Below, piece by piece: positions 8,120 through 16,364 of a DNA stretch of 51,918 nucleotides. Where the stretch lies: assembly GCF_017302275.1 (NCBI RefSeq), contig NZ_JAFLDR010000029.1, positions 1-51,918 on the forward strand, read 5' to 3'. The stretch is from Sulfuritalea sp. (GTDB taxonomy: Bacteria; Pseudomonadota; Gammaproteobacteria; Burkholderiales; Rhodocyclaceae). A model generated the notes under the pieces. It was not told the origin of the DNA. It was given only the letters and a program-made list of their open reading frames with translations, and searched no databases. The position numbers and the translations under genes were made by a program. How positions within the stretch are numbered: position 1 is the first letter of the stretch; each line of letters starts with the position of its first letter.

Positions 8120-8881
8120 CTACCTAAACGACCTCCAACCTGCGTCCCACCCGAGGATCCCTGTGGCCTTCTCGGTCGAAACCGAGCCATCGTTCTCCGC
8201 GATGTTGTAGATACCTGGCGGTGCCATGGTGATGGCGAGTTGTGTGGCCTTCGCCGCGGCACTGACGTGTACCGACCCTGGAGCGATGGGCGCATCAAAC
8301 CCCGTGCCAGGACCGTAGAACAAGCCATATCTGAGAATAATTCCGTCAAGTGCGGCGTTGAGCACTTGGCGTTCGAGGCTTGCCACGCCCTGCACGGTTT
8401 CCCCATAGACAGGATGCGTTTCGGCCAGAAACGGATCCTCCTCGCGGTGTGGCAGGGGGCCATCAGCGTAGATGAATGAGATGCTCTGGGCAATCAATCG
8501 CTTTGCGCCGGCGCTTGCCGCTGCCTCAACCAGATTGCGCGTACCTTCGTCCCGCAGGCGGGCGTTGCGTACCAAGGCTGCCGTCATCTTGCTTGCCTCA
8601 AGTGCGTGAGGCAGATCGGTGAGCTGATGGATAACGATTTCCGGTTTGAATTCGTTCATTGCGCTGCGCAGCGCGGCCGCGTCATACACATCGACGACGA
8701 CAGGCTCGACTCCCATTTCGCGCAGTTGCGGCGCCTTGTCCGCGGAGCGGGTCGTGCCGACGACTTGCCATCCGTCAGCGATGAGAAGAGGCGCAAGCTG
8801 CCGGCCTATGGCGCCAGATGCTCCAGCGAGAAATATTTGCTTGCTGGTGAATGGATTTGCGGCTTCCGTTTTCTGAATCAT
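8120..8881 (-). CDS. Extended SDR / NAD-dependent epimerase-dehydratase family protein
   Basis: The 253-residue protein opens with a Rossmann dinucleotide-binding motif AGASGAIGRQL near residue 18 and a TTRSADKA segment consistent with NADP preference. A VVVDVYDAAALRSA acid strand follows. The usual catalytic YxxxK is not seen; the aligned stretch reads VYGETVQG, so it may be a redox-sensing or non-classical member. The C-terminus (STEKATGILGWDAGWRSFR) is the normal end of the family. The ATG at 8881 was chosen over upstream codons because homology starts there and GGGAAA precedes it. It lies downstream of the Rrf2 regulator gene, which may control it. Confidence 0.75.
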   Translation of the reverse strand: MIQKTEAANPFTSKQIFLAGASGAIGRQLAPLLIADGWQVVGTTRSADKAPQLREMGVEPVVVDVYDAAALRSAMNEFKPEIVIHQLTDLPHALEASKMTAALVRNARLRDEGTRNLVEAAASAGAKRLIAQSISFIYADGPLPHREEDPFLAETHPVYGETVQGVASLERQVLNAALDGIILRYGLFYGPGTGFDAPIAPGSVHVSAAAKATQLAITMAPPGIYNIAENDGSVSTEKATGILGWDAGWRSFR

Positions 8882-9014
8882 ATTTGGTTTCCCTGTATGC
8901 CGGACGATTGAAATCCACCCACGGGATGGATGTGCGACACCCGTCCCGGTGTCCGGCTGGTTACCGTTGGGGTGGTGTTTCCAAAGGAGGTGGCGCCGTT
9001 GCGCCAAGGGTTTG

Positions 9015-9554
9015 TTACGGGATGCCGGGAGGCTTCATGGGCGGACGGGTTGCCCGTCCCTTTGTTCTTTCGTTAAGCCATCCCCGCACTTCGACGGGAA
9101 AACTTTTCGGTGCTTTGCGTTCCACTACGGCGGCAATTTCCGCCAGCGTTTCCCGCGCAAGACTCTCGCGCATCGCCTGTTCCGCGCGCAACATCGCGGC
9201 GTGAATCGCGCATACGCCGGCTGTCGCCCAACCCGGCGCATCGTTTTCGAACACGGCGCAACGATCCCGAATCTCCTGGCAATCGAACAGGGGTTTGTGG
9301 CCTTCGATCGCATCGACGATATCAAGCACCGAAATATCAGTTGGCAACCTGGCCAAGCGATACCCACCGCGTACGCCCGCCGCCGCTTGGACTATGCCGG
9401 CCTTCTCCAGCTTGGGGAAAATCTTGGCGACAAACGAGGGTGAGATGCCTTGTAATTCGGCAAGGTCGCGGCTACTTGGTTGCCCGCTCGCCGGGTCGAC
9501 CAGCCAAAGAAGGCAGTGGATGCCGTATTCGACGCTGTTGGTTATGTGTGCCAT
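9015..9554 (-). CDS. Rrf2-family transcriptional regulator, probably Fe-S sensing
   Basis: The 179-residue protein has the Rrf2 winged helix at residues 1-80 (NSVEYGIHCLLWL, SPSFVAKIFPKLEKAGIV, GVRGGYRLAR). Three cysteines follow in a DCQEIRDRCAV...AGVCAIH arrangement near residues 96-120, the loop that holds a [2Fe-2S] or [4Fe-4S] cluster in NsrR, IscR and RirA. This suggests sensing of NO, oxidants or iron-sulfur status. The basic Pro-rich tail is unusual. The start ATG lies inside a perfect inverted repeat, so autoregulation is likely. The SDR gene 133 bp downstream is a likely target. Confidence 0.85.
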   Translation of the reverse strand: MAHITNSVEYGIHCLLWLVDPASGQPSSRDLAELQGISPSFVAKIFPKLEKAGIVQAAAGVRGGYRLARLPTDISVLDIVDAIEGHKPLFDCQEIRDRCAVFENDAPGWATAGVCAIHAAMLRAEQAMRESLARETLAEIAAVVERKAPKSFPVEVRGWLNERTKGRATRPPMKPPGIP

Positions 9555-9581
9555 AACGCGGATAATATTAGTCCGCGTTAT
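9553..9581 (-). promoter_or_regulatory. Rrf2 autoregulatory operator spanning the start codon
   Basis: A perfect 10-bp inverted repeat, ATAACGCGGA - 9 bp - TCCGCGTTAT, spans 9553-9581. The spacer is AT-rich and contains TAATAT, and TATAAC overlaps the outer arm, so the operator covers the probable -10 element. The ATG of the regulator lies in its inner arm, which implies a very short or absent 5' leader. Confidence 0.75.
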
Positions 9582-9658
9582 AAAGCGCAAGCCCAGGTTA
9601 CGTGTCCAATACGCCTCGCCCCGGGTGTTACTCAACACCGGGTGCCAGCGAATCAATG

Positions 9659-9681
9659 AAAAAGGGGGCTTGCGCCCCCTT
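9659..9681 (-). terminator. Rho-independent terminator of the TrpB2 gene
   Basis: Read on the minus strand: an 8-bp stem AAGGGGGC with a 4-base loop GCAA and GCCCCCTT, ending in TTTTT, 20 bp past the stop codon of the TrpB-like gene. Confidence 0.75.
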
Positions 9682-9701
9682 GCCGTTCGCCGTCGCGACA
9701 A

Positions 9702-11084
9702 TCAGGCGGCTTTGGGTGGCCAGTCGACGTTCGGCAGGGTCTTCAGCGATTTTTGCAGGTCTTCATCGGAGTAGGCGAAGTCCTGCATGTTGCCGGAGAA
9801 GTAGTTCTCGTAGGCGGCCATGTCGAAGTGGCCGTGGCCGGAGAGGTTGAAGAACAGGGTCTTCGGCTCGCCGCTGGCCTTGCAGCGCAGCGCCTCGTCG
9901 ATGCAGGCGCGGATGCCGTGGGCCGATTCGGGCGCCGGGATGATGCCCTCGGCACGGGCAAACATGACGCCAGCCTCGAAGGTGGCGGTCTGCGGCACGG
10001 CCACGGCCTCAATCAGCTTCTCGTGGTAAAGCTGCGAGATCAGCGGGCTGTCGCCATGGTAACGCAGGCCGCCGGCGTGGATGCCGGGGGGCATGAAGTC
10101 ATGGCCGAGGGTGTACATCTTCATCATCGGCGTGAAGCCCGAGGCATCGCCGTAGTCATAGGCATACACGCCCTTGGTCAGGGTCGGGCAGGAGGCCGGT
10201 TCGACGGCAACCATGCGGATCTTCTGCGCGCGCTTGTCGCCCGCCGCGGCATCGCCGAGGAAGGGGAACACGGCGCCGGCGAAGTTGCAGCCGCCGCCGC
10301 AGGGCGCGAACATCATGTCGGGGTATTCACCGATCTTCTCGAACTGCTTCTTGGCTTCGAGGCCGATCACGGTCTGGTGCAGCAGCACGTGGTTGAGCAC
10401 CGAGCCCAGCGCGTACTTGCTGCCGGGATTGCTGACCACGGCTTCGATCGCCTCGGAAATCGCGATGCCCAGGCTGCCCGGGTTGTTCGGATCGGCGGCC
10501 AGGATGTCGCGGCCGGTCTTGGTGCGCTCGGACGGGCTGGCCACCACGTCGCCGCCCCAGGTCTGCATCATCAGGCGGCGGTAGGGCTTCTGGTTGAAGC
10601 TGACCTTGACCATGTAGATTTCCACGGGCAGGCCGAAGCACTGGCCGGCGAAGGACAGCGAGGAACCCCACTGGCCAGCGCCGGTCTCGGTGATCAGGCG
10701 CTTGGTACCGGCGATCTTGTTCAGGTAGGCCTGCGGCACGGCCGAGTTCGGCTTGTGCGAACCGGCCGGCGAAACGCCTTCATACTTGTAGAAAATTTTC
10801 GCCGGGGTGCCCAGCATCTGCTCCAGGCGCTCGGCGCGGCACAGCGGGCTGGGGCGCCACAGCGCGTAGATCTTGCGCACTTCCTCGGGGATGGCGATCC
10901 AGCGCTCGGCGGACATTTCCTGCTCCAGTACCGGGCCGGGGAAGATCGCCAGCATCTGCTCCGGCGACACCGGATTGCCGTCACCGCCCAGGGGCGGCAG
11001 CGGCGGCGTCGTCAGGTCGGCGGCGATGTTGTACCAGTGGGTCGGGATTTCGCTTTCATCAAGTACGACGCGGGTTCTGCTCAT
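9702..11084 (-). CDS. TrpB2-type tryptophan synthase beta-like PLP enzyme
   Basis: This 460-residue protein is of the long TrpB2 class rather than the 400-residue TrpB1 paired with TrpA. The PLP lysine lies in AGSHKPNSA (about residue 113), the glutamate-containing [11 protein letters not shown] follows, and the phosphate-binding CGGGCNFAG is near 265. It would join serine and indole to make tryptophan, or act as a serine deaminase-like enzyme. No trpA or other trp gene is nearby, which is common for TrpB2. The ATG at 11084 has an AGAGGAG ribosome-binding site. The gene diverges from the xdhC operon. Link to the IorAB indole-side chemistry 6 kb away is speculative. Confidence 0.85.
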   Translation of the reverse strand: MSRTRVVLDESEIPTHWYNIAADLTTPPLPPLGGDGNPVSPEQMLAIFPGPVLEQEMSAERWIAIPEEVRKIYALWRPSPLCRAERLEQMLGTPAKIFYKYEGVSPAGSHKPNSAVPQAYLNKIAGTKRLITETGAGQWGSSLSFAGQCFGLPVEIYMVKVSFNQKPYRRLMMQTWGGDVVASPSERTKTGRDILAADPNNPGSLGIAISEAIEAVVSNPGSKYALGSVLNHVLLHQTVIGLEAKKQFEKIGEYPDMMFAPCGGGCNFAGAVFPFLGDAAAGDKRAQKIRMVAVEPASCPTLTKGVYAYDYGDASGFTPMMKMYTLGHDFMPPGIHAGGLRYHGDSPLISQLYHEKLIEAVAVPQTATFEAGVMFARAEGIIPAPESAHGIRACIDEALRCKASGEPKTLFFNLSGHGHFDMAAYENYFSGNMQDFAYSDEDLQKSLKTLPNVDWPPKAA

Positions 11085-11299
11085 GTCTTCAGTCTCCTCT
11101 ATTTTGTCTTGGTCGCTTAAGGCTGCGCTAGGATCATGGATCAGAGATGGCCGGAAGGCATTTCGACAATGCATCGCGCCGCCGGCTGGCAGGTCCAATT
11201 CAGGATACGGTACACTGTATGCAAAGAACCGGCGGAATGTCAATCCGTCGGTGAGGGTTTTTTTGAAGATGGGCATTGACTGGTTGTTTCGATACCGAC

Positions 11300-11623
11300 A
11301 TGCACGCAGACGACGATAGGCTTTTTGCAACCCTGCGCGACTGGTGCGCCGCCGGAAAGCCCGCGGCATTGGCCACCGTGGTCAGCACCTGGGGCTCTTC
11401 GCCGCGGCCCGAGGGTAGCCATCTCGCCGTCGATGGCGATGGGCATTTCATTGGTTCGGTTTCCGGCGGCTGCATCGAGGGGGCGGTGATCGAAGCCGCG
11501 CTGCAGGTCATGCAGAGCCGCCAGCCGCGCCTGCTTGAATTTGGCGTCAGCGACGAACAGGCCTGGCAGGTCGGGCTGGCCTGCGGCGGCCGCGTGCAGG
11601 TCTTCGTGGAGGCGGTGGAATGA
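11300..11623 (+). CDS. XdhC/CoxI family N-terminal domain protein
   Basis: The 107-residue product covers only the first domain of XdhC ([21 protein letters not shown], then [16 protein letters not shown]). XdhC proteins bind molybdenum cofactor and help its sulfuration and insertion into xanthine-dehydrogenase-family enzymes. The second domain is encoded by the next gene (ATGA overlap). The two-gene arrangement is intact, not a frameshift, because the junction has a proper stop and start. The ATG at 11300 is preferred over a TTG 24 bases earlier. It is the first gene of a six-gene overlapping operon ending at 16183. Confidence 0.8.
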   Translation: MHADDDRLFATLRDWCAAGKPAALATVVSTWGSSPRPEGSHLAVDGDGHFIGSVSGGCIEGAVIEAALQVMQSRQPRLLEFGVSDEQAWQVGLACGGRVQVFVEAVE

Positions 11624-12315
11624 AGGCGGCGGCGCTCGCGCGCCTTGCCGAGGCGCAGGCGAAGCGCCAGGCGCTGGTGGTGGTGACGCGGCTGGCCGAC
11701 GGCGCGCAGTGCCTGGTCGATGCCGCCGGCTGCAGCGGCGACCTGCAATTGGCGACCGAGGCCGTCGCCGAGACCGCCGCACTCCTGCTGTCGGGGCGTA
11801 GCGCCTCGCTGGCGAGTGCCCCCGGCTGTTTCGCCCGCGCCTATGTGCCGTCGCCGCGCCTGCTGATCGTCGGGGCGGTGCATATCGCCCAGGCGCTGGC
11901 GCCGATGGCCGCCACTGCGGGTTACGAAGTCACGGTGATCGATCCGCGCGGCGCCTTCGCCTCGCCCGAACGCTTTCCCGGGGTGCCGCTCAGCGACGAA
12001 TGGCCCGATGAAGCGCTGGCGCGCCTCGGCCTCGATGCGGCCACCGCGCTGGTCGCGCTGTCGCACGATCCCAAGCTGGACGACCCGGCGCTGGAACTGG
12101 CGCTGCCGAGCACGCTTTTCTACATCGGTGCGCTGGGCAGCCGCCGCACCCACGAAAAGCGCCTGGAGCGCCTGCGCGCGGCGGGCCTGGGCGAACTCAC
12201 CGGGCGCATCCATTCGCCGATCGGCCTCGACCTCGGCGGTCGCGCGCCGGCCGAGATCGCCGTATCCATCCTCGCCGAGATCATCCAGGTTCGCCATCGG
12301 GGCGCCGCCGCGTGA
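11620..12315 (+). CDS. XdhC family C-terminal Rossmann-domain protein
   Basis: The 231-residue protein holds the NAD-binding-like half of XdhC: RLLIVGAVHIAQALAPMAA near residue 82, VTVIDPRGAFASPERFPG near 108 and the conserved FYIGALGSRRTHEKRLERL near 168. In most relatives this is fused to the domain encoded just upstream. The usual glycine-rich GAGHVA is here GAVHIA. Together the two proteins probably act as a molybdenum-cofactor chaperone. The start overlaps the previous stop and the end overlaps the MocA-like gene, so translation is coupled along the chain. Confidence 0.8.
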   Translation: MKAAALARLAEAQAKRQALVVVTRLADGAQCLVDAAGCSGDLQLATEAVAETAALLLSGRSASLASAPGCFARAYVPSPRLLIVGAVHIAQALAPMAATAGYEVTVIDPRGAFASPERFPGVPLSDEWPDEALARLGLDAATALVALSHDPKLDDPALELALPSTLFYIGALGSRRTHEKRLERLRAAGLGELTGRIHSPIGLDLGGRAPAEIAVSILAEIIQVRHRGAAA

Positions 12316-13931
12316 TTTTCGGCGAATTCCCTGTCGAGGAATGCGAAGGCCTGCTGCTGGCGCACAGCCTGCGCCTCGCCGGACGCACGCTGAAGAAAGG
12401 GCGCCGTGTCACCAGCGCCGACTTTCCCGAACTGATCGCCGCCGGCCACCGGCGCATCCACGGCGCACGCCTTGGCGCCGGCGACCTGACCGAGGATGCG
12501 GCCGCGGCCGCGGTGGCCGCCCTGTTGCAAACCGACGGCATCGTCGCCCGCAAGGCCTACACCGGTCGCTGCAACCTGCACGCGACGCGCCGCGGCCTGG
12601 TCACGGTCGATGCCGGAATCATCGACCGGATCAATGCCGTCGACGCGGCCGTCACCGTCGCCACGCTGGCGCCGCTTGCGCCGGTGCGCCCCGGCGGCGT
12701 GGTGGCGACGGTCAAGATCATTCCGCTGGCGGTGGGGCAGGCGGTCATCGATCGCTGCGCGGGCGAGGCTGGGCGCGGCGTGGCGCTGGGTCTGCGTCCC
12801 TTCGCGCAAAAGCGTGCCGCGCTGATCGTCACCGAACAGGCGGGTGACCCGGAAAAGAACTACGCCTCCGCCGTCACCAGCAGCCGGCGCCGCATCGAGG
12901 ACCTCGGCAGCCACCTCGGCCTGGTGCAGCGCTGCGCCCACCGGCGCGATGCAGTGGCGCTGGCCCTGCGCGAAAGCCTGGTGGCCGGTTGCGACCTGCT
13001 CATGATCGCCGGCGCGACGGTGCCCAAGGACAGGGCCGACACCATTCCGTCGGCAATCGTCGCCGCCGGGGGCGAGATTGTCCATTTCGGCATGCCGGTG
13101 GAGCCTGGCAACATGCTGCTGCTGGCACGGATCGGCGTGGTGCCGACGATCATCCTGCCCGGTTGCGCGCGTTCGCGTCGCACGAACGGCCTCGACTGGG
13201 TGCTGCAGCGCATGCTGGCCGGCTTGGCCGTGGGTGCTGCCGAGATCAAGGCGATGGGCGTCGGCGGTCTGATCCGCAGCGCGCCCGAGGCCGAGGAAGA
13301 CCCCGAGGCGGTGGAGCCGACGCCGCAGCGCGTCGCTGCCGGTCGCCGCGTCGCCGCCCTGATGCTTGCCGCCGGCAGCAGCCGGCGTATGCAAGGAGGC
13401 AACAAGCTGCTGCAGCCGGTGGCTGGCGTGCCCATGGTGCGCCGCGCGGCAAATGCGGCGCTGGCCTCGCGCAGCGTGGCCATGGTCGTCGTCACCGGTT
13501 TCGCCGCGGAGGCGGTGCGCCAGAGCCTGGTCGGGCTGGACCTCGAATTCGCCCACAACGCCGACCACGAGAGTGGAATGGCCTCGTCGCTGCGCGCCGG
13601 ATTGCGGGCGCTGCCGGCCGACACCGATGCGGTGGTGGTGGTGCTGGGCGACATGCCGTTCGTCAGCGCGGCGCACATCGACCGCCTGATTGCCGCCTTC
13701 GACCCCGCGCGCGGCAACATCGTGGTGCCGATGAAGGACGGCCGGCGCGGCAACCCCATCGTCTGGCCGCGCGCCTACTTCGCGGAAATGGAACAGGTGC
13801 AGGGCGATGTCGGCGCCCGGGAACTGCTGCAACGCCATGCCGGTCGCGTCGATGTCGTGGATTTTGACGACGACGCCATCTTCGCCGACGTCGATACGCC
13901 GGAAGCACTACGCGCGCTGGAGCCGCGATGA
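12312..13931 (+). CDS. Molybdopterin-binding domain fused to a MocA/MobA-like nucleotidyltransferase
   Basis: The first half (about 1-340) is a MoeA/MoCF-like molybdopterin-binding domain with GATVPKDRADTIPSAIVAAG and HFGMPVEPGNMLLLARIG...PGCARS near 230-290. The second half (about 350-539) is an NTP transferase with LMLAAGSSRRMQGGNKLL and VVVVLGDMPFVS, the nucleotide and metal sites of MocA. Such fusions attach CMP to molybdopterin, giving the dinucleotide cofactor used by xanthine-dehydrogenase-family hydroxylases. The operon partners XdhC, SufS and SufU fit delivery of a sulfurated cofactor, but no hydroxylase gene is seen in the window. A copy of the dispersed motif lies near the N-terminus and encodes VTSADF. 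Confidence 0.82.
   Translation: MIFGEFPVEECEGLLLAHSLRLAGRTLKKGRRVTSADFPELIAAGHRRIHGARLGAGDLTEDAAAAAVAALLQTDGIVARKAYTGRCNLHATRRGLVTVDAGIIDRINAVDAAVTVATLAPLAPVRPGGVVATVKIIPLAVGQAVIDRCAGEAGRGVALGLRPFAQKRAALIVTEQAGDPEKNYASAVTSSRRRIEDLGSHLGLVQRCAHRRDAVALALRESLVAGCDLLMIAGATVPKDRADTIPSAIVAAGGEIVHFGMPVEPGNMLLLARIGVVPTIILPGCARSRRTNGLDWVLQRMLAGLAVGAAEIKAMGVGGLIRSAPEAEEDPEAVEPTPQRVAAGRRVAALMLAAGSSRRMQGGNKLLQPVAGVPMVRRAANAALASRSVAMVVVTGFAAEAVRQSLVGLDLEFAHNADHESGMASSLRAGLRALPADTDAVVVVLGDMPFVSAAHIDRLIAAFDPARGNIVVPMKDGRRGNPIVWPRAYFAEMEQVQGDVGARELLQRHAGRVDVVDFDDDAIFADVDTPEALRALEPR
12413..12425 (+). repeat. Dispersed 13-bp motif, copy 2
   Basis: Exact core preceded by GCCGTG-TCAC, inside the molybdopterin-binding gene at codons 34-38, read in the frame that gives SADF. 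Confidence 0.7.
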
Positions 13932-15139
13932 GCGAGGCCTCCGCGCTGCGCGCAAAGTTTCCGCTGCTGGTGGCGAATCCCGGCCTGCATTACCTCGACA
14001 GCGCGGCAACGGCGCAGTTGCATCGCAGCGCGCTCGACGCCGTCGTGGCGCATGAAACCGGGGCGCGGGCCAACGTGCTGCGCGGCAGCTACCGCCTGGC
14101 CGAGGCGGCCGACCGCGCCTACGAGGCGGCGCGGCAAAGCGCGGCGCGCTTCCTCAATGCGGCCTCCGCCGACGAGATCGTATTTACCGGCGGCACCACG
14201 GCGGCCCTCAACCTGGTCGCGCAATCCTTCGGCAGCCTGATCGAACCCGGCGACCGGGTGGTGATTTCGCAGGCCGAGCACCACAGCAATTTCGTGCCCT
14301 GGCAGATGCTGCGCGAACGCTGCGGCGTCGAACTTGCGCTGATCCCTGTGCTGCCCGACGGGACGCTCGACCTCGCCTGCCTGGCGCAGGTGATCGACGG
14401 CCGCACCCGGCTGGTCGCCGTGACGCAGTGTTCCAACGTCACCGGGGCGCGCACCGATGTTGCCGCCATCGCCGCCGCCGCGCGCAAGGTGGGCGCGAAG
14501 GTGCTGCTCGATGGCGCGCAGGCGGTGCAGCACGGTCCGCAGGACGTGCAGGCAATGGGCGTGGACTTCTATGCCTTTTCCGGCCACAAGTGCTTCGGCC
14601 CCGGCGGCATCGGCGTGCTCTGGGCGCGCGCGGAGCTGCTGGCGGCGATGCCGCCCTTCCATGGCGGCGGCGGCATGATCGGCGCGGTGACGGCGGAGGG
14701 CTACACCTGGGCCGAGCCGCCGCGGCGCTTCGAAGCCGGCACGCCGCCGATCGCGCAGGCGGTGGGTCTCGGCGCCGCGCTCGACTGGATGATGGACCTC
14801 GACTGGGTGCCGATCCACGCCCGCGAAGGCGCCATGTGCGAGGCATTGATCGACGGCCTGCGGCGCATCCCGGAAGTGCGCCTGCTCGGCCCGGAGCCAT
14901 CTTCCGCGCGCGCGCCCATCGTGTCCTTCGACATCGCCGGCCTGCACCCGCACGACATCTGCCAGGTGCTCGATGCACAAGGCCTCGCCTTGCGCGGCGG
15001 CCACCACTGCGCCCAACCCCTGCTGGCGGCGCTGGGGGTCGAGGCCTGCACGCGTGCCAGCCTCGCGCTCTACAACGACGAGGCCGATGTCGCCGCTCTG
15101 CTGGCCGGCATCGTGCGCGCCATCGGGGTGCTCAGGTGA
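13928..15139 (+). CDS. sufS: SufS-type cysteine desulfurase
   Basis: A 403-residue class V aminotransferase-fold protein of group II desulfurases. The PLP lysine is in FYAFSGHKCFGPGG near residue 222, EHHSNFVPW near 118 binds PLP, and the catalytic cysteine lies in RGGHHCAQPL near 358. It would take sulfur from cysteine as a persulfide and hand it to SufU, encoded next. Within a Mo-cofactor operon its likely task is sulfuration of the cofactor rather than bulk Fe-S assembly, as no sufBCD is present. It overlaps the upstream gene by ATGA. Confidence 0.85.
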   Translation: MSEASALRAKFPLLVANPGLHYLDSAATAQLHRSALDAVVAHETGARANVLRGSYRLAEAADRAYEAARQSAARFLNAASADEIVFTGGTTAALNLVAQSFGSLIEPGDRVVISQAEHHSNFVPWQMLRERCGVELALIPVLPDGTLDLACLAQVIDGRTRLVAVTQCSNVTGARTDVAAIAAAARKVGAKVLLDGAQAVQHGPQDVQAMGVDFYAFSGHKCFGPGGIGVLWARAELLAAMPPFHGGGGMIGAVTAEGYTWAEPPRRFEAGTPPIAQAVGLGAALDWMMDLDWVPIHAREGAMCEALIDGLRRIPEVRLLGPEPSSARAPIVSFDIAGLHPHDICQVLDAQGLALRGGHHCAQPLLAALGVEACTRASLALYNDEADVAALLAGIVRAIGVLR

Positions 15140-15147
15140 GCGGCGAA

Positions 15148-15627
15148 ATGAATGGTGCAATGAGCGGCATCGACGCGCTTTACCAGGAGGCCATCAAGGA
15201 CTACGCGCGCGCCGACCACGGCCACGGCCGGCTCGACGCGGCCAGTGCGGCAGTGAGGCTGGACAATCCGTTGTGCGGCGATCGCATCAGCTTGCAGGTG
15301 AGCCTCGCCGCCGGCCGTATCGTCGCCATCGCCCATGAAACGAAGGGCTGCCTGCTGTGTCGCGCCGCCGCTTCGCTGCTCGGCAAACGCGGGCCGGGAC
15401 TCGACGCGACTGGCGTCACGGCGACGACGGCGGCGCTCGAAGCCATCCTCGAGCAACGCAGCCCGCCGCCGACCGACTGGCCTGAACTGGGCATGTTCGC
15501 GCCGGCGGGCGGGCATCCAAGTCGCCACAAGTGCGTGTTGTTGCCGTTTCGTGCCCTCGCGCAAGCCATCCAGCAGGCAGACGCGGTTTCCCCCGCAAAC
15601 CAAGGAGCAGATCATCGTGAGCACTGA
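15148..15627 (+). CDS. SufU-like sulfur-transfer protein
   Basis: The 159-residue protein opens with GIDALYQEAIKDYAR and keeps the three cysteines of SufU: NPLCGDRI near residue 40, GCLLC near 66 and SRHKCVLLPF near 128. SufU binds zinc and accepts persulfide from SufS by swapping ligands. The stretch GCSISxASASMM of typical SufU is replaced here by GCLLCRAAASLL with an extra cysteine. The ATG at 15148 has AGGTGAG seven bases upstream; a GTG at 15136 overlapping the sufS stop is possible too. Confidence 0.78.
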   Translation: MNGAMSGIDALYQEAIKDYARADHGHGRLDAASAAVRLDNPLCGDRISLQVSLAAGRIVAIAHETKGCLLCRAAASLLGKRGPGLDATGVTATTAALEAILEQRSPPPTDWPELGMFAPAGGHPSRHKCVLLPFRALAQAIQQADAVSPANQGADHREH

Positions 15628-16183
15628 CGAGTCACGCCAACTGGTGCATACCCGCCAGATCACCTGTCGCGCCTACCGCCTGGGCAACGGCCTGCTGGAG
15701 ATCGAGGCTACTTTGGGCGACGAAAAGGGCCAGCAGGTGGATTTCCGCTCGCGGCCATCGGTGCCGCCCGGCGAGTTCATGCACCGCATGGCGCTGACGC
15801 TGGCCATCGACGACGACTACACCATCCGCGACGTGCGTGCCAGCACGCTGGTCGCGCCGTGGCCGATGTGCGGCGGCACGGACGATGGCTACCGCAAGCT
15901 GATCGGCCTGCGCATCGGGCCCGGTTTCTCGCGGCAGGTGAAGCAACTGCTGGGCGGCGTGCAGGGCTGCACCCATGTCACCGAGCTGGTGGCGCAGGCC
16001 GCCAACACCTACATGCAGGCATCCTGGCCCGACCGCATCGCGCGCCAGATCGCGGTCAGCGCCGACCCGCGGGGTTGGCCGGACAAGAGCACGCTGGGTT
16101 TCGTCAATCACTGCCACGCCTGGCGCCAGGACGGCACGACGCTGGCGCAGGAGTACCCGGAGCTGGTGCCGCCCAAGCCATAG
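15617..16183 (+). CDS. DUF2889 family protein
   Basis: The 188-residue protein starts at a GTG preceded by AAGGAG and inside the end of the SufU-like gene. It has the DUF2889 features: RQITCRAYRLGNGLLEIEATL near the start, FRSRPSVPPGEFMHRMALTLAID, and GCTHVTELV near residue 117. There are no membrane helices. The biochemical role of this family is unknown. Its place at the end of an overlapping Mo-cofactor/sulfur-transfer operon suggests an accessory part in maturation of a molybdenum hydroxylase. Confidence 0.78.
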   Translation: MSTDESRQLVHTRQITCRAYRLGNGLLEIEATLGDEKGQQVDFRSRPSVPPGEFMHRMALTLAIDDDYTIRDVRASTLVAPWPMCGGTDDGYRKLIGLRIGPGFSRQVKQLLGGVQGCTHVTELVAQAANTYMQASWPDRIARQIAVSADPRGWPDKSTLGFVNHCHAWRQDGTTLAQEYPELVPPKP

Positions 16184-16364
16184 CCGGCGCCGCCCGTGCT
16201 GCGGTGATGGGTGCGAGTTGGCGCTCCACAGGGACTTCCCCCGGTCGCTGGCGACACGGCGTCGGAGGAAGGGGGCTTCGGTCCATCTGTTCCGTGCTCG
16301 CGACGCCACGCCCATCGGCTAGTCTGCGTACCCATGGGCAAATCGATCGATGTAGACGCACGTG

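Noticed and set aside
11300-12315. A frameshifted, broken xdhC gene
   Set aside because: The junction is a clean ATGA stop-start overlap like all others in the operon, and both domains are complete, so two genes are more likely than a pseudogene.
12120-13838. A 572-codon minus-strand frame opposite the MocA-like gene
   Set aside because: Same reason: His/Arg/Ala-rich shadow with no family signature, while the other strand holds an overlapping operon.
16057-16066. A ninth copy of the dispersed motif in the DUF2889 gene
   Set aside because: Only CAGCGCCGAC matches and the TTT end and upstream flank are absent. A 10-bp GC-rich match can occur by chance.
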